A DNA stretch of 42,579 nucleotides from NCBI GenBank assembly GCA_945868305.1, contig CAMBKU010000015.1:1-42579 (forward strand), written 5' to 3'. Position numbers and translations under genes: made by a program. Of this stretch, positions 32,588 to 42,579 are shown in pieces. The notes beneath the pieces are model-generated. The model saw only the letters and a program-made list of their open reading frames with translations, had not been told where the DNA came from and did no database searches. Source of the DNA: an uncultured Lachnospiraceae bacterium (GTDB lineage Bacteria > Bacillota > Clostridia > Lachnospirales > Lachnospiraceae). Every line of letters starts with the position of its first letter. Position 1 is the first letter of the stretch.

Positions 32588-33340
32588 TTATTTTAAAAAA
32601 CGAATCCGCAAAAACACATAGATGACCGCAAAAGCCACAACCAACAGGAGCATCGTCTGAAGAATAAACTTTATTGTTGCAATCCGATCCTGTCTTTTTC
32701 TTTGTTCCGCCATCCGGCGCATCCTCTCATCAAATGCCACCTGTTTCTCTTTCATAACCTGCGCAATAACATTTCTGGTACAGGAAGCAAAGATTTCTTT
32801 TCTCTCATGTCCACAGCCACCGCAGATTTCCCTTCTGCTCCAGTTCAGATGTCCGCAGGCACAGAGCCATCCTTCTTCCGTCTCTTTAGGATAACAACAA
32901 AATCGCTCATCCCTTTCTCTTAATTCGTCCAATTCCGGTTTATCTTTATAGCTGTCCGCCATAAAACATTCTGCATAATAAATATGGTATTCCGGGCCCG
33001 GATAAATTTCTTCCGTTCCATCTGCAAATTGCACACTGTACTCCATCATCTCCAAATTACGTATCCGGTCATCAACTTCTATCAAATATCCGCTTTTCAC
33101 CGCTCCCGGCTCCAAATCTAAATGTTCTAAAACAAGATCAAAATCTTCTTTTCCTTCTGTTTCTATCACATCACCGAAATAATCAAAACCTCTGGCTGCA
33201 AGCACGGCACCTTCTATTCTTTTTTCCGAAACATTCTTTAATGATATTTGTGCACAATTTCTCCCATCCTCACGAAGCAGCGTCACCCGTAAATCCGCAA
33301 TATGGGCATTAAAATCAACTTTTTTCTCTACACTTTTCAT
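32588..33340 (-). CDS. Zinc-ribbon protein with C-terminal membrane anchor
   Basis: The 250-residue protein starts with a soluble region that looks beta-rich (about 1-125). A zinc finger follows ('CACGHLNWSRREICGGCG', about residues 160-177), then a basic helix and one C-terminal membrane helix (about 226-245). The finger resembles RanBP2/double-zinc-ribbon types. Function is unknown. It lies 12 bases after the MATE gene and probably ends that operon. The TATAAT of the asp23 promoter starts just beyond its stop. Confidence 0.7.
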   Translation of the reverse strand: MKSVEKKVDFNAHIADLRVTLLREDGRNCAQISLKNVSEKRIEGAVLAARGFDYFGDVIETEGKEDFDLVLEHLDLEPGAVKSGYLIEVDDRIRNLEMMEYSVQFADGTEEIYPGPEYHIYYAECFMADSYKDKPELDELRERDERFCCYPKETEEGWLCACGHLNWSRREICGGCGHERKEIFASCTRNVIAQVMKEKQVAFDERMRRMAEQRKRQDRIATIKFILQTMLLLVVAFAVIYVFLRIRFLK

Positions 33341-33352
33341 CCTCTTATACCT

Positions 33353-34720
33353 CTACTGCCCTCTGGGTGCATCTTCAATTTTTTCTTTCAGCTTTCTTGA
33401 AACAAATATATAAGCTGGAATCAAAAAAGCATCGGCAAACAACCATGCTACCGGACTCGCACAACAGGCTGCCACATAACCAAACACCGGAACAAACAGC
33501 ATACCTACCAAACTTCTCGCTACCATTTCACAAACACCTGCCAAAATAGCAAGCCTGCTAAAGCCCATCCCCTGAATGGTAAATCGCACAATATTCACAA
33601 GCGCAAGCAGGATATAAAACGCCGAATTAATTACTAAAAAGAGCCATGAATTATGTAAAATTTCCTGCTCCGCCGCATCTACAAACAGCCTAGATATCTG
33701 TTCTCCAAAAAAATACAGCACAAGAAATGCAGCCACAGAATAAATAAATCCGATGACACAACAGGCTTTTAATCCTGCAGACACACGCTTGATTTTCCCC
33801 GCTCCCACATTTTGCCCTGCATAAGTCGTCATCGTCGCTCCCATAGCATCATAAGGACATGCAAAAAACATGCCGACCTTACTCCCTGCTGTTACGGCTG
33901 CAACTGCCATAGAACCAAGCGTATTTACAGCCGTCTGAAGAATGACACTACCGATTGCTGTAATGGAATATTGAAGCCCCATAGGAATTCCCATATTACA
34001 AAGGTGCAGTACATAACTGCGTTCCCATTTCCACTCTCCCTTTTCCATCTTTAATACCGCAAACTTCTTTTTTATATAAATCAGGCATAAAACGCCGGAT
34101 ATTCCCTGCGCAATCACCGTAGCATAGGCAGCTCCTGCCACACCAAGCCCTAAGACCAGAATCATAAATAAGTCCAGCGCGATATTTAGCAGGGACGAAA
34201 ATACCAAAAATACCAACGGAGACTTACTATCTCCCAGAGAACGAATAATACCGGACAACAAATTATACAAATAAGTAACCGGAATTCCTAAAAAAATAAC
34301 AAAAATATAGCTGTATGCTCCATCCAGAATATCCTCCGGTGTCCGCATCCAAAGTAAGATCTGTCTGCACAGCACGCACACAACAACCGTCATTACACTT
34401 GAAAAAAGTACTGACAGCCACACACTGTTTGCCACATATTTTCGCAGGGCGTGATAATCTCCCGCGCCAAAGCGCTGCGCAACCGGTATTGCAAATCCAC
34501 TGCACACGCCCATGCAAAAACCTATAATCATAAAATTAATAGAACCTGTCGCACCGACCGCCGCCAGTGCATTTACCCCTAAAGCTTTTCCCACAATAAT
34601 GGTGTCCATCATATTATAGAATTGCTGGAACAACATACCGAAAAACATCGGTATAAAAAACTGCAAAATCAGTTTAAGCGGAGATCCCTCCGTCATATCT
34701 TTTGTAGTACTTTTTCCCAT
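33353..34720 (-). CDS. MATE family efflux transporter
   Basis: The 455-residue protein has twelve membrane segments. 'QFYNMMDTIIVGKALGVNALAAVG' region near residue 36 and the repeated 'GAGDYHALRKYVANSV' / 'GAGKIKRVSAGLK' after the two half-repeats are typical of the DinF/NorM-like MATE group. These export drugs or metabolites using Na+ or H+ gradients. It starts 14 bases after the metA stop. Substrate unknown. Confidence 0.93.
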   Translation of the reverse strand: MGKSTTKDMTEGSPLKLILQFFIPMFFGMLFQQFYNMMDTIIVGKALGVNALAAVGATGSINFMIIGFCMGVCSGFAIPVAQRFGAGDYHALRKYVANSVWLSVLFSSVMTVVVCVLCRQILLWMRTPEDILDGAYSYIFVIFLGIPVTYLYNLLSGIIRSLGDSKSPLVFLVFSSLLNIALDLFMILVLGLGVAGAAYATVIAQGISGVLCLIYIKKKFAVLKMEKGEWKWERSYVLHLCNMGIPMGLQYSITAIGSVILQTAVNTLGSMAVAAVTAGSKVGMFFACPYDAMGATMTTYAGQNVGAGKIKRVSAGLKACCVIGFIYSVAAFLVLYFFGEQISRLFVDAAEQEILHNSWLFLVINSAFYILLALVNIVRFTIQGMGFSRLAILAGVCEMVARSLVGMLFVPVFGYVAACCASPVAWLFADAFLIPAYIFVSRKLKEKIEDAPRGQ

Positions 34721-34734
34721 ATCTGATCCTTCTG

Positions 34735-35667
34735 CTATTTCCCTATAATATCCTCTGTATTAATGAACTCATATGGTGTCTGCTGGTAAACATAATAATT
34801 AAGCCAGTTCGCATAGAGAATATTTCCGTGGGAACGCCACTGTAAATACGGTCGCTTTGTACAATCATCCTCCGGGTAGTAATTAACCGGAAGATCAATT
34901 GGCAACCCCTTCCCCTTGTCTCGCTTATACTCCGCATCCAGCGTCAAACGATCATATTCCGGATGCCCCATCATAAAAATCTTCTTTCCCTCCAGATCGG
35001 TCACCAAAAAGACGCCAGCTTCCTCGGATTCTGCCAATATAGTAAGCTCCGGTATCTTTTCAATATCTTCCTTACGCACCTCTGTATGTCTGGAATGCGG
35101 TGCATAAAAATAATCATCAAAGCCACGCACTAAAGGTACCTTCCGATTCATCACATGATGTCTGTAGATTCCGAATTTTTTCTTGTCCAGTTCATGTTTC
35201 GGAATTCCGTAGTGGTAATAAAGCCCAGCCTGAGCGCCCCAGCACAAGTGTAATGTAGAAGTTACATGTGTTTTTGTCCACTCCATGATTTTACAAATTT
35301 CTTCCCAGTAGTCAACCTTTTCGTACGGCATCTGCTCTACCGGAGCACCAGTAATAATAAGTCCGTCAAAAGAACGATATTTTACATCTTCAAAAGTCAG
35401 ATAAAATTTGTTCAAATGACTCTGTGATGTATTTTTCGATTCATGGGACGATACCGCAAGAAAAGTCACATCCACCTGCAAAGGCGTATTAGACAGAGAA
35501 CGCAAAAGCTGTAACTCCGTATCTTCTTTTAGCGGCATCAGGTTTAAGATTGCTATATCAATGGGACGAATATCCTGATGCGCCGCCCTGTTTTCATCCA
35601 TAACAAATATATTTTCCTTTTCCAAAATCTCCTTTGCCGGGAGATCCCCCTGAATTTTAATTGGCAT
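34735..35667 (-). CDS. metA: Homoserine O-acetyltransferase (MetA family)
   Basis: The 310-residue enzyme acylates homoserine at the first committed step of methionine synthesis. Catalytic Cys142 ('[10 protein letters not shown]'), His235 and Glu237 ('MMGHPEYDR') are all in place. Residue 111 is Glu ('TGAPVEQM'). In the Bacillus cereus enzyme Glu111 gives acetyl-CoA specificity, whereas Gly111 goes with succinyl-CoA. I therefore call it an acetyltransferase despite the usual 'succinyltransferase' label. AAGGAG lies eleven bases before the ATG. It follows ligA by 17 bases; no SAM riboswitch or T-box fits in that gap. Confidence 0.95.
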   Translation of the reverse strand: MPIKIQGDLPAKEILEKENIFVMDENRAAHQDIRPIDIAILNLMPLKEDTELQLLRSLSNTPLQVDVTFLAVSSHESKNTSQSHLNKFYLTFEDVKYRSFDGLIITGAPVEQMPYEKVDYWEEICKIMEWTKTHVTSTLHLCWGAQAGLYYHYGIPKHELDKKKFGIYRHHVMNRKVPLVRGFDDYFYAPHSRHTEVRKEDIEKIPELTILAESEEAGVFLVTDLEGKKIFMMGHPEYDRLTLDAEYKRDKGKGLPIDLPVNYYPEDDCTKRPYLQWRSHGNILYANWLNYYVYQQTPYEFINTEDIIGK

Positions 35668-35684
35668 ACTAAAAACACACTCCT

Positions 35685-37694
<2,010 letters not shown>

Positions 37695-38444
37695 TTATTT
37701 GGGAAATCTCACTGTCTCATTGGAAGAATTTTTAATCAGCTCCTGCAAAACCTTCCACTCTTTATCGGTAATCTTCCGGTACTCACCGGTCTTTAAGTCA
37801 CCCAGTCGAATATTCATAATCCGAACCCTCTTTAAATGAGTGACCCGATAACCAAAATATTCACACATACGACGAATCTGACGGTTCAGTCCCTGTGTCA
37901 ATATAATTTTAAACTGATGTTTTCCAAGTCTCTCCACTTTACACTTTCTGGTTGTCACTCCAAGTTCTTTAAGCGGCACACCGTTTGCCATCCCATGTAA
38001 GAATTGATCCGTCACTTCCCGGTTCACCGTTACAACATATTCCTTTTCATGCATATTGCCTGCACGCATCATCTTATTAACAATTTCTCCATTATTTGTC
38101 ATTAAAAGAAGTCCCTCGGAATCCTTGTCCAAACGCCCTACCGGATATATCCTTTTCGGGTAATGAATAAAATCTACAATATTATTCTTTTCCCTTTTTT
38201 CTGCGGTACATACAATCCCCATCGGTTTATTTACAACAAGAAGAATCATTTCCTCCTCTTTTTGCACTGGCACATCATGAAAAAAAACCTGTTCTCCTGG
38301 CATAACTCTGTCGCCTGTCACCGCAATTTTTTCTCCGATGCGGACATTTCCTGCATCAATTTCCCGGTCAGCCTCCCGCCTGGAACATATCCCAGCCTCA
38401 CTTAAAAATTTATTGATCCGTATTCCATTTTCTGCATTCTGCAT
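37695..38444 (-). CDS. rluF: 23S rRNA pseudouridine synthase, RluF-like
   Basis: The 249-residue enzyme has an N-terminal S4 domain ('RINKFLSEAGICSRREAD') and a RsuA-family catalytic domain with the catalytic Asp in 'PVGRLDKDSEGLLLMTN'. 'RAGNMHEKEYVVTV' and 'LTQGLNRQIRRMCEYFGY' resemble E. coli RluF more than RluB, so position 2604 is the likely target. The frame is open 23 codons further upstream, but GGGAG eight bases before the ATG at 38444 fixes the start. The SH3-protein terminator lies just upstream. Confidence 0.9.
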   Translation of the reverse strand: MQNAENGIRINKFLSEAGICSRREADREIDAGNVRIGEKIAVTGDRVMPGEQVFFHDVPVQKEEEMILLVVNKPMGIVCTAEKREKNNIVDFIHYPKRIYPVGRLDKDSEGLLLMTNNGEIVNKMMRAGNMHEKEYVVTVNREVTDQFLHGMANGVPLKELGVTTRKCKVERLGKHQFKIILTQGLNRQIRRMCEYFGYRVTHLKRVRIMNIRLGDLKTGEYRKITDKEWKVLQELIKNSSNETVRFPK

Positions 38445-38495
38445 ATTGATAACTCCCGCATTTCTAAAACAAACTGTGCCTTTCGCACTCATATG

Positions 38496-38526
38496 AAAAA
38501 ATGGCGGAGACAATAAAGCCTCCGCC
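38496..38526 (-). terminator. Terminator of the SH3-domain protein gene
   Basis: On the minus strand GGCGGAG (38520-38526) pairs with CTCCGCC (38503-38509) around a 10-base loop and is followed by ATTTTTT. It separates this gene from rluF. Confidence 0.85.
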
Positions 38527-38539
38527 CGATATTACTGTT

Positions 38540-39841
38540 TTACTGCAACAAATCTGTCTTGATGTATCCGGTCTGTCCATTCCACTCAACTTTGCTCCAG
38601 CCCTCTGCGTAACTCTCGACCACTTTTACCGTCTCACCTGCATACGCAACACCCAGGCGGTCTGCTGTCTCACTCATGGAAGAACGGACATTCGTCGTAT
38701 CGGACAAACGTACTGTCTCACCTGCAGATACTTCATTCTGTGTTCCTGCAGACGTCTGCGATGCATCCGTTGTCAGATAATCACTCTTGATATAAGCTGT
38801 TGTTCCGTTATAATCCACCTGACTCCAGCCATCTGCTGTCGTTCCGGTTCTATTAAAGGACGCGCCAATTGTTGCAGAACCTACAATGTTTGCTGTTTCA
38901 TTTGCCTCTGCACGAATATTTACCGTATCAAGTGCATAAACAGTATCGCTCACTGCCTGAACGCCTCCGTTATCCGTCGGCTGTTCCGCTGGCTCCTCTG
39001 CCGGAGCTTCCGGCTGCGGTTCGGCAGAAGTCTCTGTCTGTGCTGTCGTATCCGTCTGTGTTCCTGCTGCTATTGAAGCCGCCCACGCATTGTAAGCATC
39101 TGCCAATGTTGTATTTGCCATAGTAGCCAGATTCGGATCTGCTGCAAGAGCTGCCTCATATTTAGACTGTACATCAGCAAGCAAGGCTACTACATCATCC
39201 TGTTTTTCAAATTTATCAATGAGCTGCTTGATGTTGTCGTCCAACGGATATGCTGCATCCGGATCATTTTCCAGCATATTCAAATTAAAATAGCTGTATG
39301 CATTGTTAATGTAAAGCTTTCCATCATCATCAGTCTGAACATAGAAAAAGCTAAGTCCCGGTGCCACCGTATCTACTCCGGCAAACTTCATTTCCAGATA
39401 CACAGATACCAGATAGGATTCACTATCCAGTCCCTGCTTGGTGTAACAACTGATACTCTGATAAGCATCCACATACTGACTGTACATGGAAATATAGCTC
39501 TTTTCATTTTCCGAAAGCGGTGTCGCCAATGTTGCAATCGTATCTACATCACCACTTGCATAAGCAGTAAAATAATTATTAATCAATGTATTGATTTCTT
39601 CGTTGGCATTTACCTCATAAGTACCTTCTGCACCGCTTATCTCGGTTGACTCTGCGTTATTTCCGGAACCGTCATTTTTTCTTCCCGTATTTACGATAAG
39701 TACAACCAAAAGTACTACTAAAATCGCCGCACCTGCAATATATCTTGCATTTCTCTGAATAAAATTTAAAACAGCCTCTCTGCTACCCGCTGCTTTATTC
39801 CCTGATTTATCTTCACTTTTCTTTTTGTCCTCTGAGTTCAT
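38540..39841 (-). CDS. Membrane-anchored protein with two bacterial SH3 domains
   Basis: The 433-residue protein has a charged N-terminus, one membrane helix (about 32-52) and an outside domain (about 80-260) that begins 'INTLINNYFTAYASGDVDTIA', an NTF2-like pattern. A Thr/Glu/Pro-rich linker and two SH3b domains follow; both contain 'NIRAEAN'/'NVRSSMS' and end in 'YIKSDYL'/'YIKTDLL'. SH3b domains bind peptidoglycan, so a cell-wall role is likely. AGGAGG eight bases before the ATG at 39841 fixes the start over an in-frame codon at 39883. It is monocistronic. Confidence 0.85.
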   Translation of the reverse strand: MNSEDKKKSEDKSGNKAAGSREAVLNFIQRNARYIAGAAILVVLLVVLIVNTGRKNDGSGNNAESTEISGAEGTYEVNANEEINTLINNYFTAYASGDVDTIATLATPLSENEKSYISMYSQYVDAYQSISCYTKQGLDSESYLVSVYLEMKFAGVDTVAPGLSFFYVQTDDDGKLYINNAYSYFNLNMLENDPDAAYPLDDNIKQLIDKFEKQDDVVALLADVQSKYEAALAADPNLATMANTTLADAYNAWAASIAAGTQTDTTAQTETSAEPQPEAPAEEPAEQPTDNGGVQAVSDTVYALDTVNIRAEANETANIVGSATIGASFNRTGTTADGWSQVDYNGTTAYIKSDYLTTDASQTSAGTQNEVSAGETVRLSDTTNVRSSMSETADRLGVAYAGETVKVVESYAEGWSKVEWNGQTGYIKTDLLQ

Positions 39842-39921
39842 TTCTACTTCCTCCTGGCGTTTCTCCTGCCACAATTTATCCAAAACAGATTCTCTCTACT
39901 AATATTTTCCCCAAAAAAATA

Positions 39922-39993
39922 TGCAACCGGCGGGAATCGAACCCGCATTATAGGAGTCGGAGTCCTACGTTCTATCCATTAGACTACAGTTGC
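39922..39993 (-). tRNA. tRNA-Arg (anticodon CCG)
   Basis: On the minus strand the acceptor stem is GCAACTG/CGGTTGC (one G-T pair), the anticodon stem TAGGA/TCCTA with loop CTCCGAC (anticodon CCG), and the T arm GCGGG-TTCGATT-CCCGC. Discriminator is A and CCA is not encoded. Length is 72 bases. A T-rich tract follows without a clear hairpin. Confidence 0.94.
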
Positions 39994-40056
39994 ATATCGT
40001 AAATTATAATGTCTGCTCATTTCTCAAATATAAGAAACAAATAAGCGACTTTTTAC

Positions 40057-40085
40057 ATAGTACCAATTTAGCCAGAAAAAGTCAA
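40057..40085 (-). promoter_or_regulatory. Candidate tRNA-Arg promoter
   Basis: On the minus strand TTGACT (40080-40085) and TACTAT (40057-40062) are 17 bases apart, giving a leader of about 55-60 bases before the tRNA. Confidence 0.55.
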
Positions 40086-40129
40086 GAGATAATCCCCTGT
40101 CAGATAGCAGAAATTTTTTCCTTAAAATA

Positions 40130-40990
40130 TTAAATCACTTCAAACAGTCCCGCCGCGAGTACGATAATACCAAGCACGATACGATACCAGCCAAAAACCT
40201 TGAAATCGTGTTTTTTGATATAGCCCATCAAAAATTTGATAACAATCAGCGACACAAGAAATGCCACTGCCATGCCGGCTGCCAAAATCACCAATTCCTG
40301 CGAAGAAAATGCAAGACCGAATTTCATCAGTTTTAAGAGACTTGCCCCAAACATCACCGGAATCGCGAGGAAAAATGTATACTCCGCTGCCACTGTCCTG
40401 GAAACTCCAAGCAGCAATGCCCCTACAATCGTTGCACCGGAACGGGATGTTCCCGGAAAAATTGCCGCAATCAGCTGAAACATTCCTATCCAGAAAGCAA
40501 GACGATATGTAATTTCGTTTAAGGATGTAATCTTTGCCTGCTTTTCCTGATTGCGATTTTCAATTACAATGAAGGCAACACCAAACAAAATAAGCATCAC
40601 CGCAACTGTCTGATAGTTGTAGAACAACGCTTCCAGCTCATCATCAAAAAGCAGTCCCACTACCGCTGCCGGAACGCAGGACACCAGAATACGGAACCAG
40701 AGCTTAAATATATCTGTCTTAATCCATGCACCTATCCCTCTCCTGGTCAAGGGTTCCACATTGTCTTTCCTTCCAAATGGCCAAATCTGCTTCCAAAATA
40801 ACAGTACCACTGCAAGAATTGCTCCAAGCTGTATCACCACCTGAAACATACTGTAAAACTCCTCTGAAACCTTTAAAGATACCAATTCGTTTAAAAGTAT
40901 CATATGACCAGTACTGCTAATCGGAAGCCATTCTGTAATCCCCTCCACGATTCCAAACAACACTGCCTTTAATATTTCCATTATATCCAT
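40130..40990 (-). CDS. uppP: Undecaprenyl-diphosphatase UppP/BacA
   Basis: The 286-residue protein has about eight membrane segments. The family motifs 'GIVEGITEWLPISSTGHMIL' (about 13-32) and 'FPGTSRSGATI' are intact; the latter holds the catalytic Arg. It recycles the undecaprenyl carrier of cell-wall synthesis and gives bacitracin tolerance. A second ATG three codons in is possible. A promoter lies at 41022-41049. Confidence 0.97.
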   Translation of the reverse strand: MDIMEILKAVLFGIVEGITEWLPISSTGHMILLNELVSLKVSEEFYSMFQVVIQLGAILAVVLLFWKQIWPFGRKDNVEPLTRRGIGAWIKTDIFKLWFRILVSCVPAAVVGLLFDDELEALFYNYQTVAVMLILFGVAFIVIENRNQEKQAKITSLNEITYRLAFWIGMFQLIAAIFPGTSRSGATIVGALLLGVSRTVAAEYTFFLAIPVMFGASLLKLMKFGLAFSSQELVILAAGMAVAFLVSLIVIKFLMGYIKKHDFKVFGWYRIVLGIIVLAAGLFEVI

Positions 40991-41021
40991 CCTCTTTTTC
41001 CTTCCTTGTTTTCTCTTTTAT

Positions 41022-41049
41022 ATTATAATATAATAATTTGAGTATCAAA
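41022..41049 (-). promoter_or_regulatory. uppP promoter
   Basis: On the minus strand TTTGAT (41044-41049) and TATAAT (41022-41027) are 16 bases apart. The ATG is about 31 bases downstream. The region is divergent with the small plus-strand gene at 41112. Confidence 0.6.
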
Positions 41050-41111
41050 CACCTTTTGTCGATAAACATACATAATCATATCACCTATGAAGAAAAAAAG
41101 GAAGTCTTATC

Positions 41112-41432
41112 ATGATTGAACGCAAAGATTTGTTTACCATTCCATTTTACAAAAAAACTCACTTCACCGGAAGTTACCTTGGCATGCGCTACAGAATTGA
41201 ACGCACTGAACGTCCTGCCGCCCCAGACGAAGTATCGGAAAATGAACCGGAAAACATTACAGTTCTAAAAGCTACTGTCTTTCCCGGCCCATATTGTTTT
41301 GATGTTGTACCAGAGGAAGAAAAAACAGCAATGGAATTTCCGTTTTCAGAAGAAGGCATCGCCGATGCCTGCAGATGGCTTAACAAACAATATGAAGCAG
41401 CCCCGGAAAAGTGGGCAAAAGGACATATCTAA
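41112..41432 (+). CDS. Hypothetical protein, 106 residues
   Basis: A small soluble, acidic protein without membrane or signal sequence. It starts 'MIERKDLFTIPFYKKTHFTGS' region and ends with a helical segment ('EEGIADACRWLNKQYEAAP'). I do not recognise a family. AAGGAAG seven bases before the ATG supports the start, and codon use fits the neighbours. It lies 115 bases before the DAHP synthase, which has its own promoter, so the two may be separately controlled. Confidence 0.7.
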   Translation: MIERKDLFTIPFYKKTHFTGSYLGMRYRIERTERPAAPDEVSENEPENITVLKATVFPGPYCFDVVPEEEKTAMEFPFSEEGIADACRWLNKQYEAAPEKWAKGHI

Positions 41433-41445
41433 GCAGGATATATGA

Positions 41446-41490
41446 TTGACAACCAAGGCAGAATCCTTTAAGATATGCTTTGGTTATCAA
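41446..41490 (+). promoter_or_regulatory. DAHP synthase promoter within a long dyad
   Basis: TTGACA (41446-41451) and TAAGAT (41469-41474) are 17 bases apart. TTGACAACCAAGGCA (41446-41460) and TGCTTTGGTTATCAA (41476-41490) are an inverted repeat matching at 13 of 15 positions, centred on the promoter. The layout suggests an operator for a dimeric repressor. The hairpin is not followed by a T-tract, so a terminator is unlikely. Confidence 0.6.
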
Positions 41491-41547
41491 AAAATTTATA
41501 AATATAAATAAGAAACAATACTATTATAATACAAAAGGAGATAAAAA

Positions 41548-42579
41548 ATGAGCTTCACCTACTTAAACCACTTACCGACACCAGAAGAAATAAAGAAAGA
41601 ATTTCCTCTTTCCGATAAGCTTACCGCTTTAAAAAAGGAAAGAGACGCCATGATACGAGATGTTCTGACTGGAAAAGATGACCGTTTTCTAGTTATCATT
41701 GGACCTTGTTCCGCCGACAGTGAGGATCCTGTCTGCGATTATGTCAGCCGTTTGACTGCTGTCCAGGAAAAGGTAAAAGACCGTCTGATTATCATTCCTC
41801 GCGTTTACACAAATAAACCAAGAACCACCGGCGAAGGCTACAAGGGAATCGCTACACAGCCGGATCCAGAGAAAGCACCGGATATGATCGCAGGACTTAT
41901 TGCCATGCGTAAAATGCACATCCGTGCCATTGAAGAAAGCGGTCTGACCTCTGCCGATGAGATGCTTTATCCAGAAAACTGGGGATATGTGGAAGATTTG
42001 CTTTCTTATGTTGCCATTGGTGCCCGCTCTGTTGAAGACCAGCAGCATCGCCTGACCGTCAGCGGATTTGATGTTGCATCCGGCATGAAGAATCCGACCA
42101 GTGGTGACTTTTCCGTTATGTTAAATTCTGTTTATGCTGCACAGCATCCACACCATTTTACCTATCGCGGATTTGAAGTAGAGACTACCGGAAATGATCT
42201 GACTCACGTCGTTCTCCGCGGTGCTGTCAGCAAACACGGAAATGCAACTCAGAATTACCATTATGAAGATATTATGCGCCTGATTGAAATGTACGACAAA
42301 ATGGATTTAGTAAATCCTGCCGCTATCGTGGACGCAAACCACTCCAACTCCGGCAAGAAATATAAGGAACAGATTCGTATCGTTAAAGAAGTCATGCATA
42401 ACCGTCAGTTATCAAATGACATCAAAAATATGGTTAAAGGTGTTATGATTGAAAGCTATATTGAGCCTGGCAATCAGAAGATTGGTGAACATATTTACGG
42501 AAAATCTATTACCGATCCATGTCTTGGATGGGATGATTCTGAACGTCTGATTTACGATATTGCGGATATGTGCAAATAA
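41548..42579 (+). CDS. aroG: 3-deoxy-7-phosphoheptulonate (DAHP) synthase, class I
   Basis: The 343-residue enzyme joins phosphoenolpyruvate and erythrose-4-phosphate in the first step of aromatic amino acid synthesis. 'VIIGPCSADSEDPV', 'RVYTNKPRTTGEGYKG', 'AIGARSVEDQQHR' and the metal-site 'VDANHSNSGK' identify the AroG/AroF/AroH type; the isozyme letter is arbitrary. Length is standard and the stop codon ends the window. AGGAG precedes the ATG. No chorismate mutase or ACT domain is fused, so feedback control, if any, is through the catalytic domain or at the promoter dyad. Confidence 0.96.
   Translation: MSFTYLNHLPTPEEIKKEFPLSDKLTALKKERDAMIRDVLTGKDDRFLVIIGPCSADSEDPVCDYVSRLTAVQEKVKDRLIIIPRVYTNKPRTTGEGYKGIATQPDPEKAPDMIAGLIAMRKMHIRAIEESGLTSADEMLYPENWGYVEDLLSYVAIGARSVEDQQHRLTVSGFDVASGMKNPTSGDFSVMLNSVYAAQHPHHFTYRGFEVETTGNDLTHVVLRGAVSKHGNATQNYHYEDIMRLIEMYDKMDLVNPAAIVDANHSNSGKKYKEQIRIVKEVMHNRQLSNDIKNMVKGVMIESYIEPGNQKIGEHIYGKSITDPCLGWDDSERLIYDIADMCK

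Noticed and set aside
35668-35684. SAM riboswitch or T-box upstream of metA
   Set aside because: Only 17 bases separate metA from ligA, so no structured leader fits.
41446-41490. Terminator or T-box in front of the DAHP synthase
   Set aside because: The hairpin is followed by AAAAAATTT instead of T, one arm contains the -35, and there is no T-box sequence or specifier stem.

Overview
The window looks like a chromosomal segment of a spore-forming, low-to-moderate G+C Clostridia member, most likely Lachnospiraceae. Reasons: spo0A and spoIVB are present; the conserved clostridial block nusB-xseA-xseB-ispA-dxs-tlyA-nadK-argR-recN is intact; CodY, an Asp23/Gls24 protein and a DUF5688 protein occur; start sites carry strong AGGAGG-type ribosome binding sites. 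Most genes lie on the minus strand. I see no prophage, transposase, CRISPR array or rRNA.

Left part (1-8.3 kb): a leftward promoter with 15-bp repeats leads out of the window. Then come a PqqD-like/OPT transporter pair, a GH13 alpha-glucan hydrolase, a HelD-type helicase whose promoter overlaps a CIRCE-like element, and a coupled YibE/F pair. At 8.3-13.4 kb the gene order is mixed: a 51-residue small ORF, a membrane protein, tRNA-Thr(CGU), codY between two related hairpin elements, a zinc-ribbon membrane protein, a DUF5688 protein and glycogen synthase.

Sporulation region (13.4-25.1 kb): spo0A and spoIVB, adjacent in most clostridia, are about 8 kb apart here. Between them lie an operon of an AI-2E family membrane protein and a PsiE-like protein, one unknown gene, and an AT-rich FtsX-type ABC transporter with its own two-component system. 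The AI-2E/PsiE operon is preceded by what I read as a complete yybP-ykoY (manganese) riboswitch with an overlapping intrinsic terminator. This is the most interesting feature of the window.

Housekeeping region (23.4-42.6 kb): recN, argR, nadK, tlyA, dxs, ispA, xseB, xseA and nusB form one tightly packed leftward operon. Upstream are asp23 (with a cre-like palindrome at its promoter), a zinc-ribbon protein, a MATE transporter, metA, ligA and rluF in a second leftward run, an SH3-domain membrane protein, tRNA-Arg(CCG), uppP, and finally a small unknown gene and a DAHP synthase on the plus strand.

Promoters, operators and RNA structures were found by eye and are candidates. Protein names rest on motif recognition, without database searches.
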